Below are positions 28,698-36,809 of a DNA stretch of 64,000 nt, in pieces (within the stretch, counting starts at the first letter, position 1; every line of letters starts with the position of its first letter). The DNA comes from DASYQV01 sp036005125 (GTDB lineage Bacteria > Acidobacteriota > Vicinamibacteria > Vicinamibacterales > UBA2999). Location of the stretch: positions 1-64,000 of the forward strand of contig DASYQV010000311.1 in assembly GCA_036005125.1 (NCBI GenBank), given 5' to 3'. The translations under genes and the position numbers were made by a program. Under the pieces are notes generated by a model. The model saw only the letters and a program-made list of their open reading frames with translations. It was not told the origin of the DNA and did no database searches.

Positions 28698-30220
28698 TAA
28701 CTCACCTTCGCACGCAGACGCCGCGCCGAGAGCGCCTCGCGCGCCACGGCGACGTCGTCGAACGGAAAGACCCGGCCGGCGACTTCCTGATACTTTTCGT
28801 GTCCCTTGCCGGCGATGAGCACGACGTCGCCGCTCGCCGCCCGCTCGATTGCCTGACGGATAGCGTCCCGGCGATCGATCACCGTAAGAGCCTCTGTCGA
28901 TCCTTGCCGCAGCTCGGCCCGCACGCCTCGCATCACCTCGTCGATGATGCGCATGGGATCCTCGCTGCGCGGATTATCCGACGTGACGACCACCACGTCG
29001 CTCAAGCGCGCCGCGACCATGCCCATCAGCGGCCGCTTCGTGCGATCGCGATCGCCGCCTGCGCCGAAGACGGTAATCAGCCGTTCCGGAGCGAGCGGCC
29101 GCGCCGTTTCCAGCAGATTCCGCAACGCATCATCGGTGTGAGCGTAGTCGATGACCACCGTGATGTCGTCCTTGGCCGACGAGGCGATTTCAAATCGCCC
29201 CGGTACACCCGGCAGCTGGGCGAGCCCGCGCGCGATCGGGTCGAGCGGCAGGCCGAGGGCGGTCGCGGTACCGACGGCGGCAAGGATGTTGTACACATTC
29301 GGCCGGCCAACGAGTTTCGAGCGGACCGGTACAACGCCCACCGGCGTTCGAACGTCGAACTGCAGACCCTCGAGCGAGAACGACAGTGGGCCGGGCGCCA
29401 CGTCGGCTGGCTTGCCGATGGCGTACGTCACCGGATTGCCCGTCCGTTCCACGAGAGAGGCGCCGCGCGGATCGTCGAGGTTCACGACGGCCGGCGCGGC
29501 GTCCGGCAGCATGTCGAACAGACGTCGCTTGGCCGCAAAGTAGTCTTCCATGTCGGCATGGAAGTCGAGGTGATCGCGCGTCAGGTTCGTGAAGACGGCC
29601 GCGGCGAACTGCATGCCGTCCACGCGCCGGAGCGCGAGCGCATGTGAAGACACCTCCATCACGCACGCCCCGCAGCCGGCCTCCACCATCTGGTGGAGCA
29701 GATCCTCTACATCAGGAGCCTCGGGTGTCGTGCGGGTCGCGTCGAATTCGCGATCGCCAACCCGGTATTTCACCGTTCCCATCAGCCCGCATCGCACGCC
29801 GGCGGCTTCGAAGGTCGCGCTCAACAGGTATGCCGTTGTCGTCTTTCCGTTTGTGCCGGTGATACCGACGACCTGCATCCGGCGGCTCGGATGACCGTAG
29901 AACTCCGCGGCCAGCAGTGCCAGCGCGAGACGGGCGTCCGGTACGAGCAGCCACGGTACGGGTGTGAACGTTTCAGGCGGCCGTTCGGCAACGACAGCCG
30001 CGGCGCCGCTGGCAATCGCCTGAGGCGCGAACCGAACACCGTCAGTCGTCAGCCCGCGCAGCGCGACGAAGATCGACCCGGGCTTCGTCCGGCGAGAGTC
30101 GTGGGTCACGCCTGATGCCTCGATATCGAGCGCTCCCGTGCGGGCGTCGGGCACGCTCGCCGGTCGCTGCTCGGGCGGCAGGGCGCGAACCAATGCGTAC
30201 AGCAGTTGGCCGACGGTCAT
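28697..30220 (-). CDS. murE: UDP-MurNAc-L-Ala-D-Glu:meso-diaminopimelate ligase
   Basis: 507 residues. ATP-binding GTNGKTTT at about 122-129 and SSHALALRRV are typical. The amino-acid selectivity motif is SDNPRSEDP; DNPR is the signature of meso-diaminopimelate-adding enzymes, so the cell wall is DAP-type, as in other diderms. The ATG at 30220 overlaps the ftsI TGA (ATGA). A longer reading by 16 codons would overlap ftsI and is less likely. Confidence 0.97.
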   Translation of the reverse strand: MTVGQLLYALVRALPPEQRPASVPDARTGALDIEASGVTHDSRRTKPGSIFVALRGLTTDGVRFAPQAIASGAAAVVAERPPETFTPVPWLLVPDARLALALLAAEFYGHPSRRMQVVGITGTNGKTTTAYLLSATFEAAGVRCGLMGTVKYRVGDREFDATRTTPEAPDVEDLLHQMVEAGCGACVMEVSSHALALRRVDGMQFAAAVFTNLTRDHLDFHADMEDYFAAKRRLFDMLPDAAPAVVNLDDPRGASLVERTGNPVTYAIGKPADVAPGPLSFSLEGLQFDVRTPVGVVPVRSKLVGRPNVYNILAAVGTATALGLPLDPIARGLAQLPGVPGRFEIASSAKDDITVVIDYAHTDDALRNLLETARPLAPERLITVFGAGGDRDRTKRPLMGMVAARLSDVVVVTSDNPRSEDPMRIIDEVMRGVRAELRQGSTEALTVIDRRDAIRQAIERAASGDVVLIAGKGHEKYQEVAGRVFPFDDVAVAREALSARRLRAKVS

Positions 30221-32241
30221 GGCTGCATTCCGCTCGCAAGACGCACCGACGTTTGACGCGCGAGCCACAACGTGGCCGACGAGCCGCGGTCAGTGGGCGC
30301 ACCGGGCCCGGGCTGCTGATCGACAACGACGCCAGCGCCCTGAAGACGGACGGTCAGGCCCATCTGGACCAGCGTGCGCAGCGCCTCGCGCGCGCTCAGT
30401 CCACGAAGGTCGGGAAAGGCGGAACGGTCTGCCGAGGATGGGCCGTGCAGCGGGACGAGTGGCAGCGCGCCCACCGGACCGGCAGTTGGCTGCGCTGGCG
30501 TCTGGTGACGTTCGGCGACCAGCACCGGAGGCGGGGCGTTCACCGTGGCCGGCACGCCGGCATGCCGGAGTGCAGCGTCCGCGATTTTCTGAAACACGGG
30601 CGCGGCGACCTGTCCTCCGAAGTAACCATCCCTTCCATGGGGCGAATCGATGACGACAACGATGGTGAACACGGGTCTGGTCGCGGGGACGAAGCCGACG
30701 AACGACGCGTTGAATTCCGAGTGCGAGTAGCGCCCCCCGACGAGCTTCTGCGCGGTGCCGGTTTTGCCGGCAACCGTGTAGCCGGAAATCGCCGCGCGCG
30801 TCGCCGTCCCACGCTGGACGACCCCCTCCATCATGCGTGTCAGTTCGACGGCGGTTGCGGCACTGATCGTACGCCGCACGATCTTGTGCGGAACGACGGT
30901 TCGCCTGCCGTCTCGGATAACGGCCCGCACGGCTCGGGGCTCGAAGAGGTTGCCGCCATTGGCGATGGAGCTGACAGCCGCGGCCATCTGCAGCGGGGTC
31001 ACCCCGACCTGATAGCCGATCGACACTGACGCGAGCGCGCTGTCGGTGAGCTTCGAGGGATCCCACACGATGCCCGGGCTCTCGCCTGGAAAGTCGCGCG
31101 ACGTCGGCCGCCCGAACCCGAACCGGCGAACGTACAGACCGAGTCGCTCCGGGCCCAGCTTGAGCCCCACTTTGGTGGCGCCGACGTTGCTCGACTTGAC
31201 GATGACATCGGCGAATGACAGCACGTTGTACGCGTGCACGTCGTCAATCACGCGCGCTCCGAGCCGGATCACGCCGCCGCTGACGTCGATCGGATCCTCC
31301 GGCCGGAATATCTTCTCCTCGAGAGCGGCCGATGCCGTCACGATCTTGAAGGTGGAGCCCGGCTCGTACAGGTCCTGTACTGCCCGATTACGCCGCGTCT
31401 CTTCATCCGCGTTCCGGAACGCGTTGGGGTTGAACGTGGGGACGTTCGCGAGGGCGAGGATTTCGCCCGTCCTCGGATCCATGATCACGGCAGACCCGCC
31501 GGCGGCGGCGTTCGCCTTGACCGCGGCGTGAAGCTCCCGTTCGACGATGTGCTGCAGGTGCTGATCGATCGTCAGCTCGAGCGTGGCGCCAGCGGTCGGC
31601 GGCCGCTCGATGCGGCTGAAGGCATGGCGCCGCGCGTCGGTCTGAATCAGCACCGTGCCCGGCCGTCCTTTGATGAGGCCGTCGTATGCGGCTTCGATTC
31701 CATGAAGGCCGGTGTTGTCGATGCCTACGTAGCCCAGCAGGTGCGCCGCAAGCTCCTTGTTGGGGTAGAAGCGGCGGTTCTCCTTCATGAAGCCGATGCC
31801 TTCGAGCTGCAGCGCGTCGACACGGCGCGCCTCCTCCGGTGACACCTGCCGCCGCACGTAGACGAACGCGCGCTGCCGCCGGAACCGCTCGACGAACCCC
31901 TCGCGCTCCTTTATCGTGCACACGTCCAGCGCGCCGCACAGCGCCGCGGCGGCGCTCTCTGGATTATCGATCTCGTTCGGAACGGCGTAGATCGATTCGG
32001 CATCCACGCTGTATGCGAGCACACGGCCGCGACGGTCGAGGATCTCGCCGCGCTTGGCGGGTGCGCTGACCGTGCGCATCTGCTGTCGATCGGCCCGTGC
32101 CGAGAGCTCGGCGTGCCGGAGGACCTGCAGGTACACGAGGCGGGCTTCGATCGCGACCGTCCATAGACCGAAGCAGACGGCGGCGACGACGAGTCGGCGC
32201 TTCAGGGTCGTGCGCCAGGGGTTGGCGGTGTCTTCGACCAC
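30217..32241 (-). CDS. ftsI: Penicillin-binding protein 3 (FtsI), septal transpeptidase with a PASTA domain
   Basis: 674 residues. One N-terminal transmembrane helix (about 15-38), the PBP dimerisation domain (RGEILDRRGRVLA) and the transpeptidase domain with catalytic STFK near 295, KSSN near 350 and KTG in AGKTGTAQK near 499. After a Pro/Ala linker, the C-terminus carries one PASTA-like repeat (FPDLRGLSAREALRTLVQMG ... VVDQQPGPG). PASTA on FtsI is typical of Gram-positives and acidobacteria, less so of proteobacteria. The start is GTG 32241 with AGGGA about 8 nt before it. ftsL is 71 bp upstream. Confidence 0.97.
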   Translation of the reverse strand: MVEDTANPWRTTLKRRLVVAAVCFGLWTVAIEARLVYLQVLRHAELSARADRQQMRTVSAPAKRGEILDRRGRVLAYSVDAESIYAVPNEIDNPESAAAALCGALDVCTIKEREGFVERFRRQRAFVYVRRQVSPEEARRVDALQLEGIGFMKENRRFYPNKELAAHLLGYVGIDNTGLHGIEAAYDGLIKGRPGTVLIQTDARRHAFSRIERPPTAGATLELTIDQHLQHIVERELHAAVKANAAAGGSAVIMDPRTGEILALANVPTFNPNAFRNADEETRRNRAVQDLYEPGSTFKIVTASAALEEKIFRPEDPIDVSGGVIRLGARVIDDVHAYNVLSFADVIVKSSNVGATKVGLKLGPERLGLYVRRFGFGRPTSRDFPGESPGIVWDPSKLTDSALASVSIGYQVGVTPLQMAAAVSSIANGGNLFEPRAVRAVIRDGRRTVVPHKIVRRTISAATAVELTRMMEGVVQRGTATRAAISGYTVAGKTGTAQKLVGGRYSHSEFNASFVGFVPATRPVFTIVVVIDSPHGRDGYFGGQVAAPVFQKIADAALRHAGVPATVNAPPPVLVAERHQTPAQPTAGPVGALPLVPLHGPSSADRSAFPDLRGLSAREALRTLVQMGLTVRLQGAGVVVDQQPGPGAPTDRGSSATLWLARQTSVRLASGMQP

Positions 32242-32312
32242 CGGACGTTTCCCTGCCGTGGTTACACGGCGTTATTCGACACGTTCATGCACCTTCGCGC
32301 GTGTGAGCATGG

Positions 32313-32705
32313 TTACCGATGCGCGACGATGGAGCGCGGCGGCGGGGGGGACGGCCTCACGCGTTCGATGACGGATGCATCATCCGGGCCGGGCGCGATC
32401 ATGTGCAGGCGCTCCATCGCGAGCTTCTCGATGCGCGCCGGCGCTCGCAGCGTCTCGATCTCGAGGCGCAGGTGTCGGTTGATCTCGTCTTCCGCGGCTC
32501 GTTCGAGCTGCATGTTTTCGAGTCGGTACCCGTGGCGGAGCAACTCGAAGTGCTGCCACGCCGAGAAGAGAAGCACCGACACGAAGAAGAGGCCCAGCCC
32601 CACCGAGCGCCACATCTCGCGCTGCCGGTCGCGATCGATCTCGCGCACGATGGGATTGTTCCGTACATCCTTCTTGATCGCGTATTCGAACGTTTCGGCC
32701 GTCAT
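32313..32705 (-). CDS. ftsL: Cell division protein FtsL
   Basis: 130 residues, bitopic: a charged cytoplasmic N-terminus, one transmembrane helix (about 34-52, SVGLGLFFVSVLLFSAWQHF), then a periplasmic coiled coil (RLENMQLERAAEDEINRHLR) ending in ARIEKLAMERLHMIAPGP, the conserved FtsL close. It links FtsQ and FtsB to FtsW/FtsI. The sequence family is weakly conserved, so position between rsmH and ftsI adds weight. ATG 32705 has AAGGTGA 6 nt upstream. Confidence 0.9.
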   Translation of the reverse strand: MTAETFEYAIKKDVRNNPIVREIDRDRQREMWRSVGLGLFFVSVLLFSAWQHFELLRHGYRLENMQLERAAEDEINRHLRLEIETLRAPARIEKLAMERLHMIAPGPDDASVIERVRPSPPPPRSIVAHR

Positions 32706-32715
32706 ACCGAGTCAC

Positions 32716-32890
32716 CTTGCCGACGGAGGGCTACGGAGGGGACGGAGGGAACGGTATCTACACAGAGAAACCGAGAAACAGAGACCGAACACACGTATCT
32801 CCCTCCCGTTTCTCTCAGTCTCCGTATAAAAACCTTTCCCTCTGTCGTCGCGGTTCCCTCCGTCTTCCTGCGTTTTCCGTTCCGCTTCCG
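32716..32890. repeat. Purine/pyrimidine inverted repeat between rsmH and ftsL
   Basis: The left half (ACGGAGGG and GAGAAAC units) is almost purely purine. The right half (CTCCCTC, TTTCTCTCAGTC, TTCCCTCCGTC) is its pyrimidine mirror, together forming a long imperfect palindrome of about 175 bp. Units are 8-10 nt rather than 7. It is the only large spacer in the front half of the dcw cluster. Confidence 0.8.
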
Positions 32891-32895
32891 TTTCC

Positions 32896-33789
32896 TCAGG
32901 TCCGTTCGGCGGCGCGGAGCTTGGCGCTTCGCGCTCGCGGGTTGCGTGCCGTCTCGGCCTCGCTCGGGACGACCGGGCGTTTGGTCAGAATCTTCAGACC
33001 GCCGTCGGCCTGCAGCCCGCGCAACGTGTGCTTGACGATCCGGTCCTCCAGCGAATGGAACGTGACGATCGACAGCCGGCCGCCCGCGGACAGATTCCGT
33101 GCTGCTGATGCGAGGAATGTGTCGAGTCCCTCGAGCTCGCGGTTGATCCAGATGCGAATGGCCTGGAATGTTCGCGTCGCCGGGTCGATCCTCGAGTAGC
33201 CCTTGCGCGGGATCGCTCGCCGCACGAGATCGGCGAGCTGGCCCGTTGTTTCAATTGCGTTCCGAGCGCGGGCCTCGATCACCGCCCGCGCCACTCTCCG
33301 TGAGTAACGCTCCTCTCCGAACCTGTAAATCACGTCGGCAAGCGTCCGCTCGTCCACCTCGCGGAGGGCGTCGGCGGCGGTCGGTCCTTGCGTCGTGTCC
33401 ATCCGCATGTCGAGCGGCTCGTCGCGCCGGAAGCTGAAACCGCGGCCTGGCGCGTCGAGCTGCATCGACGAGACGCCGAGATCCGCGAGCAGCCCGTCGA
33501 CGGGCGGCAGGTTGCGCGCGGCGAGTATCTCGTCGAGGCGACGGTAGTCGGCGTGGACGAGCTCGACACGGTCGCCGAACGGTTGGAGCCGTTCGCGCGC
33601 GTAGTCGAGCGCCGCCGCGTCGCGGTCGAGGCCCAGGACACGCGAGGCCCCGTGCTCGAGCAGCGCCTGCGCATGACCGCCGAGTCCAACAGTGCAATCG
33701 ACGAACTGGCCGCCGCGGGACGGCGCGAGCAGCGCGAGCACTTCGGCCACCAGGACCGGTTCGTGCGACGAACCTTGCGCCTGCTCCAC
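32896..33789 (-). CDS. rsmH: 16S rRNA (cytosine-1402-N4) methyltransferase
   Basis: 297 residues (MraW). SAM-binding DCTVGLGGHAQALLE near 31-45, LGLDRDAAAL, LLADLGVSSMQLD, the RGFSFRRDEPLDMRMD stretch and the C-terminal IVTFHSLEDRIVKH motif are all family hallmarks. It methylates the ribosomal P-site nucleotide C1402 and is the standard second gene of dcw clusters. The GTG at 33789 follows GGAGAG with 9-nt spacing, 15 bp after mraZ. Confidence 0.97.
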   Translation of the reverse strand: MEQAQGSSHEPVLVAEVLALLAPSRGGQFVDCTVGLGGHAQALLEHGASRVLGLDRDAAALDYARERLQPFGDRVELVHADYRRLDEILAARNLPPVDGLLADLGVSSMQLDAPGRGFSFRRDEPLDMRMDTTQGPTAADALREVDERTLADVIYRFGEERYSRRVARAVIEARARNAIETTGQLADLVRRAIPRKGYSRIDPATRTFQAIRIWINRELEGLDTFLASAARNLSAGGRLSIVTFHSLEDRIVKHTLRGLQADGGLKILTKRPVVPSEAETARNPRARSAKLRAAERT

Positions 33790-33804
33790 GACCGCGGCTC
33801 TCCG

Positions 33805-34257
33805 TTAAATGCCATGCTCCGACATCCGAAGGCCGTCTTCGTCGGTCCACGGTTCCCGCTGGAGCTTCTGCTGGAATCGTTCCTCGTTCCAGACATCGAG
33901 GTAATCGATGCGGCCGAACACGCGGACGTCGCCGATGATCGACGCGCTCTCACGAAGGTGCGCCGGAATGACCACCCGGCCCTGGGGGTCGAGCTCGACC
34001 GCCTGACCGTAGAAGTTCACCCGATCGAGGAACTTGAGCCGCGAGGGATGGTTCCCCGGCATGATTGACAGCTTCCGTTCGATTTCCAGCCAGACCGGCA
34101 TCGGATAAATCCGTACGGAATCGCCGGCCAGGCTGGTGACGAAGACATCCGGCCCGTGCTGGTCCTGAATGACCGCCCGGAAGATAGTCGGCACCTTAAG
34201 TCGACCCTTTTCGTCGATTCGCGCCGGAGCGCTCCCACGGAGGCCTCTTTGCTCCAC
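33805..34257 (-). CDS. mraZ: Transcriptional regulator MraZ
   Basis: About 150 residues with two AbrB-like SpoVT/MraZ domains: RGSAPARIDEKGRLKVP (about 5-21) and AVELDPQGRVVIPAHLRE (about 85-102). MraZ rings bind direct repeats in the dcw promoter and control the cluster. The start is either GTG 34257 or TTG 34269; I use the GTG because it is the more common initiator and leaves the family-typical short N-terminus. The third MraZ box overlaps this codon. It is the first gene of the cluster. Confidence 0.94.
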   Translation of the reverse strand: MEQRGLRGSAPARIDEKGRLKVPTIFRAVIQDQHGPDVFVTSLAGDSVRIYPMPVWLEIERKLSIMPGNHPSRLKFLDRVNFYGQAVELDPQGRVVIPAHLRESASIIGDVRVFGRIDYLDVWNEERFQQKLQREPWTDEDGLRMSEHGI

Positions 34258-34277
34258 TTCTGTCCACAAAAATCCAC
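34252..34277 (-). promoter_or_regulatory. MraZ operator: three GTGGA boxes with 10-bp period
   Basis: On the minus strand GTGGAT (34277-34272), GTGGAC (34267-34262) and GTGGAG (34257-34252) recur every 10 bp, i.e. TGGAN-N5 x3. MraZ is known to bind triple TGGGN-type direct repeats upstream of its own gene; here the box is TGGA. The boxes lie between the promoter and, with the last one, on the GTG start codon of mraZ. Confidence 0.75.
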
Positions 34278-34280
34278 TCG

Positions 34281-34310
34281 ATGATATGGCGCAGCTCGGA
34301 AGATTGTCAA
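34281..34310 (-). promoter_or_regulatory. Sigma-70 promoter of the dcw cluster (Pmra)
   Basis: Minus strand: -35 TTGACA (34310-34305, perfect), 18-bp spacer, -10 TATCAT (34286-34281, 5 of 6). A transcript would start near 34274, within the first MraZ box, and reach the mraZ start after about 17 nt. Confidence 0.78.
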
Positions 34311-34367
34311 CCGCAAACGCCAGATTGACAGCATGTTACGCCTAATTTTCGTCATACTTTCGTGAGC

Positions 34368-34498
34368 GGGTCAGGACGGGGTCAGACCAACGATGCGGGT
34401 CGACTCAAGGCATTGAGTCGACCCGACTGAAGGCCTTGAGTCGATCCGTCACCAGGGTCTGACCCCGTTCTGACCCCGTTCTGACCCCGTTCTGACCC
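34368..34498. repeat. Nested palindromes with tandem GTTCTGACCCC units
   Basis: Inner perfect hairpin GGGTCGACTCAA-GGCA-TTGAGTCGACCC (34397-34424), followed by a diverged copy of its right half. Outer arms GGGGTCAGACC (34377-34387) and GGTCTGACCCC (34456-34466). Then a GTTCTGACCCC 11-mer repeats three more times to 34498. It separates the dcw promoter from the divergent ATPase gene. Confidence 0.85.
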
Positions 34499-34519
34499 TC
34501 GTGCTAGGCTGGAGCGCTC

Positions 34520-35608
34520 ATGCTTCGTGCGGCGCTGATCGGCCTGGACGGGAACGGCAAGACCACGCTCTTTCAACTCATGACCGCGGCCCGGGAGGCG
34601 CCGCGCGGCAAAGGCGACGTCAACATCGGCATCTCCAAGATTCCTGACGCGCGGCTCGACCGCCTCACCGCCATGTACAACCCGCGCAAGCGCGTCCCCG
34701 CCACGGTTGAGTTCACCGACATCATCGGCCCCGCCCGCAGCGGCGCGCAGGCGCTCGTTGACGTCGCCGGCTACAAGAACGCCGACGCCCTCGTGCACGT
34801 GGTCCGCGCCTTCCACGACGAGGCCGTGCCGCATCCCTCGGGCTCGGTCGACCCCGCACGCGACGCCCAGGCGATGGAGGACGAGCTGATCCTCGCCGAT
34901 CTCGGCGTCCTCGAGCGGCGCCTCGAGCGGCTCGAAAAGGACCTGAAGAAAGCACGGACACCGGAGCTCGAGAAGGAACGCGACCTCGTGCACCGATGCA
35001 AGGCGGCCCTCGAAGACGGTCGGCCCCTGCGTGCGCTGGAGCTCACGGGCGAGGACCTCAAACGGCTCCGCGGTTTCCAACTGCTGTCAGCCAAGCCGCT
35101 GCTCCTCGTCATCAATCTCGACGAAACCGACCTGGCCACGGTCGGCGCGAGCGTCGACAAGGCTGCCGCCCGGACCGGGTTGACCTCGTTTCTCGCGCAC
35201 GCCGCCACCCGCGCGGTTGCCGTGTGCGCAAAAATCGAGCTCGAGATCGGCCAGCTCGAAGGCGCCGACGCCACCGCCTTTCTCTCCGATCTGGGCTTGA
35301 CGGAATCCGGCCTCGATCGGGTGATCCGCGCCAGCTACGACCTGCTCGGGTACCTCTCTTTCTTCACCGTCGGCGAGGACGAGTGCCGCGCCTGGTCTAT
35401 CCCGCGGGACACGCCCGCACAACTGGCAGCCGGCGAGATTCACAGTGACATCGCCAGAGGGTTCATCCGCGCCGAAGTGGTTGCCTACGACGCGCTGATC
35501 GCCCGCGGTTCGATGGCTGCCTGCCGCGATCACGGCGAGGTGCGCCTCGAAGGCAAGGAGTACATCGTCAAGGACGGCGATATCATAAATTTCCGATTTG
35601 CAACCTAG
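34520..35608 (+). CDS. YchF/OLA1-like Obg-family ATPase with a C-terminal TGS-like (DUF933) domain
   Basis: 362 residues, the size of YchF. The P-loop is GLDGNGKTTLFQL at about 8-20 instead of the canonical GxPNVGKST. The G3-like region VEFTDIIGPARSGAQ, a helical arm (about 120-175) and LLVINLDETD (in place of NKxD, as in ATP-preferring YchF) follow. The C-terminal SFFTVGEDECRAWSIPRDTP, GEIHSDIARGFIRAEV and VKDGDIINFRF are the DUF933/TGS hallmarks. YchF proteins bind ribosomes and respond to stress. The altered P-loop suggests a paralogue rather than the housekeeping copy. It is divergent from mraZ and flanked by repeats. Confidence 0.85.
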   Translation: MLRAALIGLDGNGKTTLFQLMTAAREAPRGKGDVNIGISKIPDARLDRLTAMYNPRKRVPATVEFTDIIGPARSGAQALVDVAGYKNADALVHVVRAFHDEAVPHPSGSVDPARDAQAMEDELILADLGVLERRLERLEKDLKKARTPELEKERDLVHRCKAALEDGRPLRALELTGEDLKRLRGFQLLSAKPLLLVINLDETDLATVGASVDKAAARTGLTSFLAHAATRAVAVCAKIELEIGQLEGADATAFLSDLGLTESGLDRVIRASYDLLGYLSFFTVGEDECRAWSIPRDTPAQLAAGEIHSDIARGFIRAEVVAYDALIARGSMAACRDHGEVRLEGKEYIVKDGDIINFRFAT

Positions 35609-35611
35609 ATG

Positions 35612-35777
35612 ATTCATCTCGTCATCTCAGATTTCAGATTTGATCAATGCATCCGATCATCTGGCTCATTTGATCATGTTTGATTTGTTCATTTGTTCAT
35701 CGCATGGCGATGACGCGATGGCGATGAAATCCGATGATCAAATGCCAATGTCCAAATCTGATATCTGAAATGAGCAA
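35612..35777. repeat. AT-rich heptad palindrome, TTCAGAT/ATCTGAA type, copy 1
   Basis: Units such as ATCTCAG, ATTTCAG, ATTTGAT on the left and GATGAAAT, AAATCTG, ATATCTG, AAATGAG on the right form an imperfect palindrome filling the gap between the ATPase stop and the first glycosyltransferase (ATG at 35778, directly at its end). It is markedly AT-richer than its surroundings. A second copy is at 43626. Confidence 0.85.
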
Positions 35778-36809
35778 ATGAGAATCGTTGTCGCTGAGGC
35801 GCAGGTCCCGTTCGTCGAGGGCGGGGCCGAGCTGCATGTGCGGGCGCTCGTCGAACAGCTGCGGCGGCGGGGCCACGACGTCGAGAAGGTCGCGCTGCCG
35901 TTCCGGCCGCAGCCGAAATCAGAGCTGCTGGCGCAGGCCGCCGCATGGCGCCTGCTCGATTTGTCGAGCAGCGCCGGACAACCGATCGACCTGCTGATTG
36001 CGACGCGCTTCCCGACATATTGCGCGCGGCACCCGCGCAAGGTCGCGTGGCTGATTCATCAGCATCGTGCGGCGTACGAGTTGTGCGGCACCGAGTACAG
36101 CGACTTCACGGACACGGAAGAGGATGTCGGGCTGCGGCGACGCCTGATCGAGCTGGACACGCGCATGCTCGGGGAGTGCCGCCGCGTCTTCACGAATGCG
36201 CAGAACACGGCCAGTCGCCTCGCGAAGTTCAACGGCGTCGCGGGCCAGGCGTTGTACCATCCACCACCGCTCGCCGGGCGGCTTCACGGCGGGCGTTACG
36301 GCGACTACGTGCTGTCGGTGGGCCGGATCGAACGAGTGAAGCGCCACGATCTCGTCATTCGCGCCATGGCACACGTGCCCGCGCCGCTCCGGTTGATCGT
36401 CGTCGGCGACGGCTCGGGCCGCGCCGAATCCGAGCGCGCCGCGGCGGAGAGCGGCGCAGGCGATCGCATCACGTTCACCGGCGCGGCAGGAGCCGACCAG
36501 CTGTTGGATCTTTATGCGCATGCGCTCGCCGTCGTGTACGTACCGTTCGACGAGGATTACGGATACGTGACGCTCGAGGCATTCCTCTCATCGAAGCCGG
36601 TCATCACCGCAACCGATTCCGGTGGCGTGCTCGAGTTCGTCGTCGATGGATCGAACGGGTTCGTCTGCGCCCCGCAGCCGCAGGCGATTGCGGCCGTCAT
36701 CAGTCGCCTCGCGGCAGACAGGACGCTCGCGGCGCGGCTTGGCAGCGCCGGCCGCGTGCGCGCGAGTGCCGTCACGTGGGACGGCGTCATCGAGCAGCTC
36801 CTTGGCTGA
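35778..36809 (+). CDS. GT4-family glycosyltransferase
   Basis: 343 residues, GT-B fold. The N-terminal domain has AEAQVPFVEGGAELHVRALV (acceptor side). The C-terminal domain has SVGRIERVKRHDLVIRAM, IVVGDGSGRAE and PFDEDYGYVTLEAFLSSKPV, the E-x7-E nucleotide-sugar motif of retaining GT4 enzymes. It presumably adds a sugar to a surface polysaccharide or glycolipid; the sugar is unknown. First gene of a sugar cluster running to 42465. Its start codon abuts the AT-rich repeat and there is no clear Shine-Dalgarno. Confidence 0.88.
   Translation: MRIVVAEAQVPFVEGGAELHVRALVEQLRRRGHDVEKVALPFRPQPKSELLAQAAAWRLLDLSSSAGQPIDLLIATRFPTYCARHPRKVAWLIHQHRAAYELCGTEYSDFTDTEEDVGLRRRLIELDTRMLGECRRVFTNAQNTASRLAKFNGVAGQALYHPPPLAGRLHGGRYGDYVLSVGRIERVKRHDLVIRAMAHVPAPLRLIVVGDGSGRAESERAAAESGAGDRITFTGAAGADQLLDLYAHALAVVYVPFDEDYGYVTLEAFLSSKPVITATDSGGVLEFVVDGSNGFVCAPQPQAIAAVISRLAADRTLAARLGSAGRVRASAVTWDGVIEQLLG

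Noticed and set aside
34325..34358. Plus-strand promoter (TTGACA at 34325) for the YchF-like gene
   Set aside because: Possible -10 hexamers lie at 12 or 22 bp, outside the usual 16-18 bp spacing.
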